A stretch of DNA of 64,000 bases from Pseudovibrio axinellae (lineage in GTDB: Bacteria > Pseudomonadota > Alphaproteobacteria > Rhizobiales > Stappiaceae), in contig NZ_FOFM01000002.1 of the NCBI RefSeq assembly GCF_900110875.1, forward strand, positions 558,001 through 622,000, written 5' to 3'. The translations under genes and the position numbers were made by a program. Shown one piece after another: positions 48,043-57,240 of this stretch. Under the pieces are notes generated by a model. The model was not told the DNA's origin. It was given only the letters and a program-made list of their open reading frames with translations, and searched no databases. Numbering within the stretch: position 1 is the stretch's first letter; each line of letters starts with the position of its first letter.

Positions 48043-48837
48043 TCAAAGAGTGAACTGTTCCCCGAGATACAAGCGCCTTACGTCGGGGTCTGCGACAATC
48101 TGATGAGGTTTGCCTTCAGTCAAAACTTCGCCAGCAGCGATAATATACGCCCGATCAATCAGTCCGAGCGTTTCACGCACATTGTGGTCGGTAATTAAAA
48201 CGCCAATGCCACGTTGTGTCAGGTGGCGGACGAGCTGTTGAATATCGCCCACTGCAATTGGGTCAATTCCGGCAAATGGCTCATCAAGAAGCATGAAGGA
48301 TGGGCGTGAAGCCAAGGCGCGCGCAATTTCAACGCGTCGCCGTTCGCCGCCACTGAGCGCGATACTTGGCGATTTGCGAAGATGCGTCACGCCAAACTCA
48401 CTCAAAAGAGAATCCAGATCTTCTTGGCGTCGCTTTTTGTTCGGTTCCACCACTTCCAGCACAGCGCGAATGTTATCTTCAACTGAAAGACCGCGAAAAA
48501 TGGAGGCTTCCTGCGGAAGGTAGCCAACGCCAAGGCGCGCGCGCCGATACATGGGCAGCTGCGTCATGTCGAAGTTATCGAGGCGAATGGCGCCATGATC
48601 CGGGCGAACAAGCCCGGTAATCATGTAGAAACAGGTGGTTTTACCGGCACCGTTTGGCCCCAGTAAGCCAACAGCTTCCCCGCGTTTCACGTTGAGGCTG
48701 ACATGCTTTACGACCTGACGGCGACCGTAACTTTTGCCGATGCCGTCAACTTCCAGCACGGCTTCGGAAGGATCAGCATAGGTGATGCCGTCTGGCTGAT
48801 GCGTCGGGATCTGAGGATCAATTGGGTGTGCGCTCAA
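48043..48837 (-). CDS. lptB: LPS export ABC transporter ATPase LptB
   Basis: The 264-residue protein has Walker A GLLGPNGAGKTTCFYM, signature LSGGERRRVEIARAL, Walker B FMLLDEPFAGIDP and the H-loop LITDHNV, typical of LptB. It drives extraction of lipopolysaccharide from the inner membrane with LptFG. The start is uncertain: TTG at 48837 gives an N-terminal extension of about 25 residues, and no ATG occurs early. It follows lptC and lptA. Confidence 0.94.
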   Translation of the reverse strand: MSAHPIDPQIPTHQPDGITYADPSEAVLEVDGIGKSYGRRQVVKHVSLNVKRGEAVGLLGPNGAGKTTCFYMITGLVRPDHGAIRLDNFDMTQLPMYRRARLGVGYLPQEASIFRGLSVEDNIRAVLEVVEPNKKRRQEDLDSLLSEFGVTHLRKSPSIALSGGERRRVEIARALASRPSFMLLDEPFAGIDPIAVGDIQQLVRHLTQRGIGVLITDHNVRETLGLIDRAYIIAAGEVLTEGKPHQIVADPDVRRLYLGEQFTL

Positions 48838-48857
48838 GGGCGTGGGCCTATTTTGTT

Positions 48858-49427
48858 CTAGTTCTTTTTATCGACGCTATTTGGCTGCAAAAGAATCTTT
48901 ACGCGGCCTGTATTCGGGCCACCTTCGTTTGCATCCAGATCTGCTTTACCTGTTTCCAGATTGATCACAAGGCGTTTGCCTACAACAACGTTTGGCCCCT
49001 GACTGAGCACCACCTGCTTGCCAGTCATCACAACCAGCTGTTTGTCCATGTCAAAACTGGCATCATCCCCGGTTGCGACTTGATCCTTGGAGGAAATCAA
49101 CACATTCCCCTTTGCTTCAAGGCGCGAGATGGACTGCTGTACGGCTTGGCCGTCTGCATCACCATTTGCCATGGAACCGGAGTAAAACACGATTAATCGC
49201 TGAGTTTCCAGTTTGGTATCACCTTGGATAACAACAACATTACCGCTGAAAATAGCGCTTTTGTCATTGTCACGGACCTGAAGGTTCGCGGCCTCAATCT
49301 CGATAGGCTCTTTGTTGTTGGAACCAAATCCAGCAAATGAATCGGAGAACGTTTGTGCGTGGGCCATTCCAGCCAGCCCAAATGCCACAATCCAAGATAG
49401 AGAGAATATCTTCATCCGGTTAATCAT
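48858..49427 (-). CDS. lptA: LPS transport periplasmic protein LptA
   Basis: The 189-residue protein has a signal peptide (MKIFSLSWIVAFGLAGMAHAQ, cleavage after AHA) and the OstA/LptA jelly-roll repeats: IEIEAANLQVRDNDKSAIFSGNVVVIQGD in part and LVVMTGKQVVLSQGPNVV. It bridges the periplasm for lipopolysaccharide. Its ATG overlaps the lptC stop by four bases (ATGA). Confidence 0.92.
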   Translation of the reverse strand: MINRMKIFSLSWIVAFGLAGMAHAQTFSDSFAGFGSNNKEPIEIEAANLQVRDNDKSAIFSGNVVVIQGDTKLETQRLIVFYSGSMANGDADGQAVQQSISRLEAKGNVLISSKDQVATGDDASFDMDKQLVVMTGKQVVLSQGPNVVVGKRLVINLETGKADLDANEGGPNTGRVKILLQPNSVDKKN

Positions 49428-50086
49428 TGACCGTTCTCCAGCGCCCAGGGCAGAAGCTTCATTTTAACGCCCCGACGAAAATTCAAAACATTGTTTTTTT
49501 GATCAAATTCCATAGATCCAGCATCGATATAACCACCATCGGACATGACATCAACTGTATCGTTGGTCTGGATCGTCCCCGTTTTCATATCGATATCAAG
49601 GTACTCAAACTCTGCAGAGTAGCCTTTACTGTATGTAAGCTGGATCCCGTTGCTGAGTTCCAGCGTCTCCATCTCGGTATCAAACGTTCCGTTTTGAGAA
49701 ATGATACTAACAGTTTCTCCCGGAGCAACTGTGATTTCAGCCACAATCTTCTCCAGATCGATCACCTGAGGATTGGTAATACGCTGAATAGCGCGATCAG
49801 CCTGCACGTTGTAGGAGCGATCTCCATCATTTCCTGAAAGGTGGGGATTAGACATCACTAGGCCTTCGGTGGTCAGGCTAATGTCCCCAATACTTAAGCC
49901 AGAAAGAACATTCTGGAAAATAACCATGCCCACCACCGCTAGCGCAATGAGGGTGCCACCAGCGGGCAAGGCATAACGGAGAAGACGAACCAAAAGCGAG
50001 TGCCGGCGCGCTGATTTCCGAGCTTTCTCAAGCCGTGTCTGCGCTTCCGATGCAAACTCCTTAGGCATGTTCTCCATTGTTGTCAT
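49424..50086 (-). CDS. lptC: LPS export protein LptC
   Basis: The 220-residue protein has one N-terminal membrane helix (LLRYALPAGGTLIALAVVGMVIF in part) and a periplasmic LptC-type beta fold with PHLSGNDGDRSYNVQADRAIQ in part and LEYLDIDMKTGTIQTND. It takes lipopolysaccharide from LptFG to LptA. ATG at 50086 follows AGGAC; an ORF start at 50143 has no support. Confidence 0.9.
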   Translation of the reverse strand: MTTMENMPKEFASEAQTRLEKARKSARRHSLLVRLLRYALPAGGTLIALAVVGMVIFQNVLSGLSIGDISLTTEGLVMSNPHLSGNDGDRSYNVQADRAIQRITNPQVIDLEKIVAEITVAPGETVSIISQNGTFDTEMETLELSNGIQLTYSKGYSAEFEYLDIDMKTGTIQTNDTVDVMSDGGYIDAGSMEFDQKNNVLNFRRGVKMKLLPWALENGQ

Positions 50087-50188
50087 TCGTAGTCCTGAAC
50101 CATTCTGGATGCGACACACATGGGGTCGCGTTCCGGTTGCCAATTTTCTGGTCTGCGTCAGTCTGAGCTACCAGTATTGTACAGGCAC

Positions 50189-50243
50189 ATACCACTTCAT
50201 TTGATACGCAAATTTCGGGTTTGAACCCAAAGGGAAGTGGTAT
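50189..50243 (-). repeat. Nested inverted repeats upstream of lptC
   Basis: ATACCACTTC (50189-50198) and GAAGTGGTAT (50234-50243) are perfect arms. Inside them GGGTT-TG-AACCC forms a second hairpin (50217-50228). The structure lies in the 252-base gap between rnd and lptC, in the likely lptC leader or promoter. It has no T-run. Confidence 0.6.
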
Positions 50244-50338
50244 GCACACACTAGCTGCCTAAGTGGGGTTGCTTCAACAAATTACAAATGTTGAGCACCA
50301 ATAAACCGCAAATACTGGTAGAAAACCCGATCTCACAC

Positions 50339-50959
50339 TTAAGAATGCGCGAAAATATCGGTGTCTGGCCATCCAGCAAGGTCGAGTTCCGCACGTGTAG
50401 GCAGAAAATCGAAGCACTTATTCGCTATTTCAGTGCGCTGTTCACGCTCTAGCATAAACTCTAGACGCTCTTTGAGTTTATGAAGGTGCAGAACATCGGA
50501 AGCGGCATAAGCAAGTTGCGCATCAGAAAGTTTTTCTGCTGCCCAGTCAGAACTCTGTTGCTGCTTTGAAAGGTCGACGCCAATCAGTTCGCGGCAAATA
50601 TCTTTCAATCCGTGACGATCTGTATAGGTGCGCACAAGCTTGGATGCAATTTTGGTGCACCAGACCGGAGAAACGGAAATATCCAGATACTCCTTCAATA
50701 CGGCAACATCAAAGCGAGCAAAGTGAAAAATCTTCGGCTTGCTTGCATCTTCAAGCAAGGCCTGCAGGTTTGGCGCAGCCAACTGTCCGCGTTCAATCTG
50801 GACCACATCGGCAGAGCCGTCTCCAGATGAAAGTTGTACAACGCACAACCGATCCCGGTGTGGATTCAGACCCAGTGTCTCGCTGTCGACGGCAACGGCC
50901 TCGGCATTCGCGTAGTTGGAAAGGTCTGGAAGGTCATATTTATGGTATCTGATTGTCAT
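50339..50959 (-). CDS. Ribonuclease D-like 3'-5' exonuclease
   Basis: The 206-residue protein is the short alphaproteobacterial RNase D: the DEDD exonuclease motifs are VDSETLGLNPHRDRL, HFARFDVAVLKEY, DICRELIGVDLSKQQQSSDW (in part) and LAYAASDVLHLHKL. The C-terminal HRDC domains of E. coli RNase D are absent. It lies upstream of the lpt genes, the usual order. It trims RNA 3' ends, but the target is not known. Confidence 0.88.
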   Translation of the reverse strand: MTIRYHKYDLPDLSNYANAEAVAVDSETLGLNPHRDRLCVVQLSSGDGSADVVQIERGQLAAPNLQALLEDASKPKIFHFARFDVAVLKEYLDISVSPVWCTKIASKLVRTYTDRHGLKDICRELIGVDLSKQQQSSDWAAEKLSDAQLAYAASDVLHLHKLKERLEFMLEREQRTEIANKCFDFLPTRAELDLAGWPDTDIFAHS

Positions 50960-51069
50960 TGTGGCTCTCGAAGAATAAGCGCTGCTTGTATATGAGACGT
51001 GTTTTGTCTCTTCTACGTGAAGCGGTCAAGTTACTCTATGATTTTAAGGGAGAGCTGTGTGAAAAAAGA

Positions 51070-51156
51070 TGGTGCCCAGAAGAGGACTCGAACCTCCACG
51101 CCCTTGCGGGCACTAGCACCTGAAGCTAGCGCGTCTACCAATTCCGCCATCTGGGC
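51070..51156 (-). tRNA. tRNA-Leu (CAG)
   Basis: The minus strand reads GCCCAGATGGCGGAATTGG at the 5' end, anticodon loop TTCAGGT (anticodon CAG), a long variable arm TGCCCGCAAGGGCG typical of Leu tRNAs, T arm GAGGTTCGAGTCCTC and acceptor CTGGGC with encoded CCA. It is 87 bases long. Six T follow shortly after the 3' end and may end transcription. Confidence 0.95.
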
Positions 51157-51391
51157 ATATCATCTTTTTCATCAGAGGGTTGCTGGTGTCCAGCGCCGCT
51201 CTGTGAGGCTGGGTTCTAAGGATGTGGCCTTGGATTGTCAATCATACATTTGCAAAGAGTTTTAATTTCTCCACAGTGCGCCTTCACAAGGGAGAAGGGC
51301 AGGAGTATTAACATCCCACGAATTATAGCTTTTTTGATGGTTGTGCGCGCTAATACGCAGACCTGCAAAAAATTGGCAAAGGTGGAATAAA

Positions 51392-52372
51392 ATGGCGCAA
51401 GCGCTCAACGGGAAAATAATCACCGTTTTCGGCGGGTCAGGGTTTATTGGTCGGCATACCATTCGGATTTTGGCAGAACGCGGATACAGCATTCGCGCAG
51501 CCGTGCGTAGACCTGATCTGGCTGAACACCTGCAACCTCTCGGCGCGGTTGGGCAGATCATGCCAGTTGCGGCCAGCGTTCGAAACAAAAAGTCTGTCGA
51601 AAAGGCTGTTGAGGGCGCATGCGCAGTTATCAACCTTGTTGGTATCCTCTACGAGGCTGGTGCGCAAAAGTTCGATACCGTGCAAGCCAAAGGCCCGGCG
51701 ACCATTGCTGATGTTTGTAAAGAGCAGGGCATTGAGACACTGGTCCACCTTTCCGCAATTGGGGCTGATGAAAACAGCAAGTCTGTTTATGCGCAAACCA
51801 AAGCAGCTGGTGAAAAAGCTGTATTGGACGCGATGCCAAATGCAGTCATTTTCCGTCCGTCTATTGTGTTTGGACCGGAAGACGACTTCTTCAATCGCTT
51901 TGGTAGCATGGCACAGCTCTTCCCAATGCTTCCGCTCATCGGTGGCGGTCACACCAAATTTCAGCCTGTTTATGTGGAAGATGTGGCACTTGCTATCGCC
52001 AACGCAGCAGAACGTCAGGTTGAAGGCGGCAAGGTGTATGAACTGGGCGGACCAGAAGTTGCTTCCTTTAAGCAGTGCCTGTCCTTGATGCTGGAAACTA
52101 TTCGCCGCAAGCGCGCCCTTGTTTCCCTGCCATTCCTAATAGCGCGTATTCAGGCAAAATTTTTGCAGATGTTCCCTAAACCAATGCTGACCGTGGATCA
52201 GGTGAACCTGCTTAAACGAGACAATGTTGTAAGCAAGGAAGCGCTCTCAGAAAAACGGACGTTTGAAGGCCTCGGTATTGAGCCTCATTCAATGGAAGCA
52301 ATCCTGCCAACCTACCTTGATAAGTTCCGCCCTCACGGCCAATACGAGGCGCAAAAGCCGCTTAAATCGTAG
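51392..52372 (+). CDS. NDUFA9-like atypical SDR (complex I-associated family)
   Basis: The 326-residue protein has the NAD(P)-binding ITVFGGSGFIGRHTIRILAERG (in part), NLVGILYEAGAQKFD, STOP-free LVHLSAIGADENSKSVYAQTKAAGE with YxxxK, and FRPSIVFGPEDDFFNRF. This is the bacterial NDUFA9-like family, related to the mitochondrial complex I accessory subunit. Its role in bacteria is not settled. ATG at 51392 is chosen; an upstream ATG at 51341 has no ribosome site. Confidence 0.86.
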   Translation: MAQALNGKIITVFGGSGFIGRHTIRILAERGYSIRAAVRRPDLAEHLQPLGAVGQIMPVAASVRNKKSVEKAVEGACAVINLVGILYEAGAQKFDTVQAKGPATIADVCKEQGIETLVHLSAIGADENSKSVYAQTKAAGEKAVLDAMPNAVIFRPSIVFGPEDDFFNRFGSMAQLFPMLPLIGGGHTKFQPVYVEDVALAIANAAERQVEGGKVYELGGPEVASFKQCLSLMLETIRRKRALVSLPFLIARIQAKFLQMFPKPMLTVDQVNLLKRDNVVSKEALSEKRTFEGLGIEPHSMEAILPTYLDKFRPHGQYEAQKPLKS

Positions 52373-52395
52373 CGCTTGGTGGACAATCCAGTTAA

Positions 52396-52425
52396 ACAAA
52401 AACCCGCTTCTGGCGGGTTTTTATC
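52396..52425. terminator. Bidirectional intrinsic terminator
   Basis: AAAACCCGC and GCGGGTTTTT-type arms (AACCCGC / GCGGGTT with TTCTG loop) lie between the rightward NDUFA9-like gene and the leftward uppP gene. A-runs and T-runs on both sides suit both directions. Confidence 0.88.
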
Positions 52426-52466
52426 GTTTGGCTGAGAATATTCATGCGAACGTGAAGGCGAATTGA

Positions 52467-53276
52467 TCAGCTTTGCGTGAGGATCAGGCCCAGCAACCCA
52501 AGGCCGCCCACGATAATGCGCCACCATCCAAACAGCATAAAACCGTGTTTGGAAACGTAATCCAGCAAACTGCGTACAACAAAATATCCGGCAATGAATG
52601 AGGACACCAACCCAATGATAATTAGGGTCCAGTCGTCTTGTCCTAACGCGTCTTTGTTCTTCATAAAGTCAAAGGCAAACGCGCCAACCATTGTTGGCAT
52701 TGCAAGGAAGAAAGAGAACTCAGCCGCAGATCGCTTGTCTGTCCCCATAAGGAGTGACGCGACAATCGTAGCACCGCTGCGCGAAACACCTGGGATCATT
52801 GCCATGCACTGCGCAAATCCGATCTTGATGTAGAGCGACATCGGGTATTCTTCCACATCAGTATAGCGCACCTGCAATGGCATCCTGTCTACCAGCAACA
52901 TGATGATGCCGCCAAAAATTAGCGAGACACACACCAGCGCAGGGGTCTCAAATAAGACGACCTTGATAAAGTCATAGGCGAATGCGCCAATGACGGCAGC
53001 TGGCAGAAAAGCGAGTAAAACGCCGGCAGTGAAATGGCGGGCCTTTGCGCTGGTTGGCAAAGCAAGGGCAATACGGGTAAGACGTGTGAAATATACACTC
53101 AGTATGGCTGCAATCGCGCCAAGCTGGATCATCACTTCAAAAGCACGCCCTTCGCTTTTAAAGCCGATGAAATGCCCAATCAGCAGCAGGTGTCCTGTTG
53201 AGGAAACAGGGATAAATTCCGTCAGACCCTCAATGATGCCAAGCACCAAAGCGCCGACGATACTGTCAGTTGTCAT
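52467..53276 (-). CDS. uppP: Undecaprenyl-diphosphatase UppP/BacA
   Basis: The 269-residue membrane protein has the two family motifs, [19 protein letters not shown] near residue 15 and [17 protein letters not shown] near residue 160, and about eight hydrophobic helices. It recycles the lipid carrier for peptidoglycan and O-antigen. ATG at 53276 with GGAG 11 bases upstream; a TTG at 53306 is less likely. Confidence 0.95.
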   Translation of the reverse strand: MTTDSIVGALVLGIIEGLTEFIPVSSTGHLLLIGHFIGFKSEGRAFEVMIQLGAIAAILSVYFTRLTRIALALPTSAKARHFTAGVLLAFLPAAVIGAFAYDFIKVVLFETPALVCVSLIFGGIIMLLVDRMPLQVRYTDVEEYPMSLYIKIGFAQCMAMIPGVSRSGATIVASLLMGTDKRSAAEFSFFLAMPTMVGAFAFDFMKNKDALGQDDWTLIIIGLVSSFIAGYFVVRSLLDYVSKHGFMLFGWWRIIVGGLGLLGLILTQS

Positions 53277-53426
53277 AAAACGTTGATCTCCAAGAATTTC
53301 CTGCAATTGTCATTGAAGACGTTGTCCCCGTCTTTCTGCTTTGGTTTATGCTCTCAAGACTCTTTTGAGACAAATTACATTCCTATAGCAACCTTTTGGT
53401 TACAGGTTTGCTCATAAATCAGAATA

Positions 53427-54119
53427 ATGCTCAAGCTCTATCATCATCCTTTCTCTCCAGAATCGCGTTTTGTGCGCCTTGCACTTGGAGAATACGGAAT
53501 TCCGTTTGAATGTCAGACGGAATACCCTTGGGCACGTCGTCGTGAATTCCTAATGATGAACCCGGCAGGTACTCTGCCCGTTCTGAAGGAAAATGATGGC
53601 CCCGCTGTGAGCGGGCCCACAGTCATCATGGAATATCTGGACGAAACTCGTGGATATGCCATCCCAAACAGGCGGTTATTGCCTGACCACCCGGAAGCAC
53701 GTGCAGAAACACGCCGTCTCGTCTCTTGGTTTTTGCAAAAATTCCTTAGTGAGGTTATTGGCTACATCGTGCAAGAACGCATCTACAAACAGGAGATGCC
53801 AGATAGTCAGGGTGGCGGACAGCCAGATTCAAGCGTCCTTAGGGTTGCACGGGTCAATATGCTGAACCACCTACGATATATTGGGTATCTTGCTGCGACA
53901 CGAAAATGGTTGGCAGGGGACAGATTGTCATTTGCTGACCTTGCCGCAGCAAGCCTTCTCTCCTGTGCAGACTATCTTGGTGAAGTTCCATGGTCCGAGG
54001 ACGAAAACGTGAAGAGCTGGTACGCGCGGATGAAATCTCGTCCGAGCTTCCGCCCGATTCTAGCAGACAAGATGCTGGGCATGCCAGCCTCCAGGACCTA
54101 CGCGGATCTCGACTTCTAA
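53427..54119 (+). CDS. Glutathione S-transferase family protein
   Basis: The 230-residue protein has the N-terminal thioredoxin-like GST domain (LYHHPFSPESRFVRLALGEYG in part, NPAGTLPVLKENDGPAVSGPTVIMEYLDE in part) with Ser near position 9 as likely active residue, and an all-helical C-terminal domain with WLAGDRLSFADLAAASLLS. The substrate is unknown. queG follows after 20 bases, a pairing common in Rhizobiales. Confidence 0.88.
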   Translation: MLKLYHHPFSPESRFVRLALGEYGIPFECQTEYPWARRREFLMMNPAGTLPVLKENDGPAVSGPTVIMEYLDETRGYAIPNRRLLPDHPEARAETRRLVSWFLQKFLSEVIGYIVQERIYKQEMPDSQGGGQPDSSVLRVARVNMLNHLRYIGYLAATRKWLAGDRLSFADLAAASLLSCADYLGEVPWSEDENVKSWYARMKSRPSFRPILADKMLGMPASRTYADLDF

Positions 54120-54139
54120 AACCGCAATCCGATACCCCT

Positions 54140-55279
54140 TTGACGGATAAACAAGCCGCGCGCGTTAAAGCTGAGTTGATCAAGCGCGCGCGCGCTATCG
54201 GTTTTGATGATGTGCGCGTGACCACTGCGGATGCAATCCCGCTTGCGCCTGAGCGCCTTCATCACTTTATCGAACAGGGCTACCATGCCACCATGGAGTG
54301 GATGCCCGAAACAGAAGTGCGCCGTTCCAGCCCGCTGGAGCTGTGGCCGGAGGCGCGTTCCGTCATCATGCTTGCCATGAATTACGGGCCCGATGTTGAC
54401 CCGATGGAGATGCGCGAGAAGCCTGATAAGGCGCATATCTCGGTCTATGCCCGAAATCGTGACTATCACGACATTATCAAAGGCAAGATGAAAGAACTTG
54501 CCAGTCTGCTCGTGTCCAAGGGCGGCGGAGATGTGAAAGTCTTTGTCGATACAGCACCTGTCATGGAAAAACCATTGGCCCATTCTGCAGGGCTTGGCTG
54601 GCAAGGCAAACACTCTAATCTCGTGTCGCGAGAGCTCGGCTCCTGGTTCTTTCTCGGTTCGATTTTCTCAACCCTTGACCTGCCGTTGGATGAGCCGGAA
54701 GTGGACCATTGCGGTAATTGTAAACGCTGTCTCACGGTTTGCCCCACATCAGCATTTCCATCTGCCTATCAGGTGGATGCAAACCGCTGCATATCGTACC
54801 TGACCATTGAGCACCACGGCCCGATACCCATGGAGTTCCGCAGGAACATGGGCAATCGTATCTATGGCTGTGATGATTGCCTTGCAGTTTGCCCGTGGAA
54901 CAAATTTGCCCAGTCTGCAAGTGAAGCCAAACTACAAGCGCGCGAAGACCTGCTGGAGCCAGCTCTAACGGACCTGTTGAAGTTGGATGATGCGGCCTTT
55001 CGCTCGTTCTTCTCCGGTAATCCAGTCAAGCGCATCGGTCGTAACCGCTTTATCAGAAACTGCCTGATTGCAGCTGGAAACAGCTCAGATGCTCAGCTTC
55101 TCCCACAAGTGGTCGAACATTTGCAGGATGACGATGAGACGGTCCGCGCAACGGCTGTCTGGGCGTTATCTCAACTTGTGCCATCAGCAGCCTTTGAAGA
55201 GCATAAATCAGCTGCTCTGGCCGATGAGCAAAGCGAACTTGTAAAAGTAGAGTGGGAAACTGTCTCTCACGAGAGCTAG
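54140..55279 (+). CDS. queG: Epoxyqueuosine reductase QueG
   Basis: The 379-residue protein has the QueG cobalamin-binding N-terminal part (ARSVIMLAMNYGPDVDP, SVYARNRDYHDIIKGKM), two 4Fe-4S motifs (CGNCKRCLTVCPTSAFP and CDDCLAVCPWN) and a C-terminal HEAT-like part (DDDETVRATAVWALSQL). It makes the last step of queuosine synthesis in tRNA. TTG at 54140 gives the normal length and lies just after the GST stop; an ATG at 53990 would add 50 non-homologous residues inside the GST gene. The start is uncertain. Confidence 0.9.
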   Translation: MTDKQAARVKAELIKRARAIGFDDVRVTTADAIPLAPERLHHFIEQGYHATMEWMPETEVRRSSPLELWPEARSVIMLAMNYGPDVDPMEMREKPDKAHISVYARNRDYHDIIKGKMKELASLLVSKGGGDVKVFVDTAPVMEKPLAHSAGLGWQGKHSNLVSRELGSWFFLGSIFSTLDLPLDEPEVDHCGNCKRCLTVCPTSAFPSAYQVDANRCISYLTIEHHGPIPMEFRRNMGNRIYGCDDCLAVCPWNKFAQSASEAKLQAREDLLEPALTDLLKLDDAAFRSFFSGNPVKRIGRNRFIRNCLIAAGNSSDAQLLPQVVEHLQDDDETVRATAVWALSQLVPSAAFEEHKSAALADEQSELVKVEWETVSHES

Positions 55280-55287
55280 TGTTTCAA

Positions 55288-56190
55288 TCAATGCGTTGAG
55301 GCCTGTAAGGCCAACCAAAGCGGCAGGCTCACGCACGAAAGCAAGGTGGACTGGGCAATAAGCGTTGCGGGCTGGCGGCAGTCTGCCCCAAAAGCTGCGG
55401 CCAGTACATGCGCGGCAGATGCCGTTGGCAAGGCAGCAAAAACCACCAAGACAGACGCTTGCTCCCGCGGAATATCGAGCGCATGAACCATCATGAATGC
55501 AATGGATGGTAATGCCAGCAGCTTAATAGCGTTGAGCCCCCCAGTATAAAAGTCCAGCTTCATGAGGCCTTGCCAGTCCAGCGTCGCCCCAATCGCCAGC
55601 AATGCGAGCGGGATCGCTGCCAGCGCGAGTTGATTAAGCCCGTTTGCAAGCACGAGAGGCAGCGTATAGCCGCTCAACCCCACCAGCACACCTGCAAGTG
55701 CTGCAAGGAAGAACGGGTTCAAAGCCACTTTGATGATCGCGGCGCGGGCTCCAAGCCCTTTGCCCATGGAAAGAGCGGTCACCGCCATAAGATTTGCCAA
55801 GGGCACTGCAAAGCCAACGGCAATGGCCATCAAAGAAGCGTGTTTTGCATCAAGCGCGTTGATCGCGACAAAAGCGATCGCGGTGTTAAAACGCCATGCA
55901 GTTTGCCAACTGGCCGCAAAATCCAGAAAGCGGGCGGGGCCGAACGGTCGAAGCAAACCACCCAGCAGAAAACCAAGTCCAAGAATGCCCCAGACCCCAA
56001 CTCCGATCATCCAGGCATCGCCAAAATTAATAGGCCGTGCGGCTGTTGCCGAAAACATAAGCGCAGGAAATAAAAGCTGAAAATTGAGCGTATCAACACC
56101 GCGCCACGTTGCTTGGTCCAGCCGTCTACCGAACAGCCCTCCAAGGACCAATAGCCCCAAGCTTGGTAGTAGTGCCACTAAAATGTCCAT
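55288..56190 (-). CDS. AEC family (auxin efflux carrier-like) transporter
   Basis: The 300-residue protein has ten hydrophobic segments, with LLPSLGLLVLGGLFGRRL at the start, NFQLLFPALMFSATA, and the C-terminal ASVLVVFAALPTASAAHVLAAAFG in part with the family P-T-A-x-x-A pattern. AEC carriers move organic anions such as malonate or malate. It is divergent from a LysR gene and convergent with queG, ending eight bases away. Confidence 0.85.
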   Translation of the reverse strand: MDILVALLPSLGLLVLGGLFGRRLDQATWRGVDTLNFQLLFPALMFSATAARPINFGDAWMIGVGVWGILGLGFLLGGLLRPFGPARFLDFAASWQTAWRFNTAIAFVAINALDAKHASLMAIAVGFAVPLANLMAVTALSMGKGLGARAAIIKVALNPFFLAALAGVLVGLSGYTLPLVLANGLNQLALAAIPLALLAIGATLDWQGLMKLDFYTGGLNAIKLLALPSIAFMMVHALDIPREQASVLVVFAALPTASAAHVLAAAFGADCRQPATLIAQSTLLSCVSLPLWLALQASTH

Positions 56191-56257
56191 AGTACTTCCC
56201 CAAGGCAGCTGGCTAATCTCAAGAACTCCTATTAGTCTGATGGGGAGCGATAAAATA

Positions 56258-56272
56258 ATAAGCTGAGCTTAT
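56258..56272. promoter_or_regulatory. LysR-type operator (T-N11-A)
   Basis: ATAAGCT-G-AGCTTAT is a perfect palindrome containing T-N11-A (T at 56259, A at 56271). It lies 20 bases before the LysR start codon and 68 bases before the divergent AEC start, exactly where LysR proteins bind. Confidence 0.7.
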
Positions 56273-56291
56273 AATATTGAGAGTTACGACC

Positions 56292-57215
56292 ATGACCAGC
56301 TCTAGGCAGACCCAAAGAACAGCAACACATTTGCCCGAGCTGGCTGTGCGTGCTTTACCGCTGCTGCAAAAAGTAGGATCGGTCACAAAAACAGCTCATC
56401 AACTGGGGGTGAGCCAGTCTGCTGTCAGTCAATCAATTGCTGAGCTTGAAAAAAGAGTAGGTGTTCAAGTTTTGCGCCGTGGCACTCAACCAGTGCAACT
56501 AACACAAGAAGGGCAGGTGTTGGTCGAATATGCGCTCAACATGCAGGCTGCGGAAAAAAACGCTATGGCCCAGATAAATGATCTGCGCCACAACAAAAGC
56601 GGCTGCGTTAAAATTGGCTCCAGTGGTCCATCAGCCTCCACACGTTTGCTGCCAGACCTAATGCAGCGTGTATCGAGGCAATATCCGGGGATCGCGCTGG
56701 AACTGCGAGAGGCTCAGGATCAGGAAACCATTGCTGCGTTAAGGCGCAGCGAGATTGATCTTGCGGTGATAACCGATATTGGTGATGGCGATGAGTTTGA
56801 GACTATTCCTTTAGCTTGTGATCAGCTTGTTGGTATCGTGGCGCAAGGTGCTGTCACCTCCAGCAGCATCTCAGCTGCTGGCTTTCAGCAAAAACCCTTT
56901 ATTATGACAAAGGGAGGGAGCGAACCCTTGGTCCGTAAATGGTTTTCTAAAGCTGACAGTGAGCCAAGAGTCGATCACTCTATTCAGCAGATCACCTCTA
57001 TTCTAGCAATTGTCAGAGCCGGTCTGGCTTATTCAATCATTGCAGAATTGGCGCTTCCTGAAAAAACAGAGGGCATAGATGTGTTGCCATTAGCACCGGC
57101 CGCCCCGCGCAACTTGTATTTGGCACGGCTTCCAATAACGCCCTCTAACAGTGCAGCGAGAAAAGTATGGGAGCTTGCTGAAATATTGTTTTATGCGGAG
57201 GCCGGCCGGTCATGA
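56292..57215 (+). CDS. LysR family transcriptional regulator
   Basis: The 307-residue protein has the N-terminal helix-turn-helix (KTAHQLGVSQSAVSQSIAELEKRVG in part, RRGTQPVQLTQEGQVLVEYA) and an effector domain (GCVKIGSSGPSASTRLLPDL and a C-terminal VRAGLAYSIIAELALP). ATG at 56292 is chosen; TTG at 56277 is an alternative. It probably controls the divergent AEC transporter through the palindrome between them. Confidence 0.87.
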   Translation: MTSSRQTQRTATHLPELAVRALPLLQKVGSVTKTAHQLGVSQSAVSQSIAELEKRVGVQVLRRGTQPVQLTQEGQVLVEYALNMQAAEKNAMAQINDLRHNKSGCVKIGSSGPSASTRLLPDLMQRVSRQYPGIALELREAQDQETIAALRRSEIDLAVITDIGDGDEFETIPLACDQLVGIVAQGAVTSSSISAAGFQQKPFIMTKGGSEPLVRKWFSKADSEPRVDHSIQQITSILAIVRAGLAYSIIAELALPEKTEGIDVLPLAPAAPRNLYLARLPITPSNSAARKVWELAEILFYAEAGRS

Positions 57216-57240
57216 ATGAGCATCGAAACTGTCAAAGCTG

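Noticed and set aside
53990-54139. N-terminal extension of QueG from ATG 53990
   Set aside because: The 50 added residues overlap the GST gene and have no QueG-like sequence; a TTG at 54140 gives the normal length.
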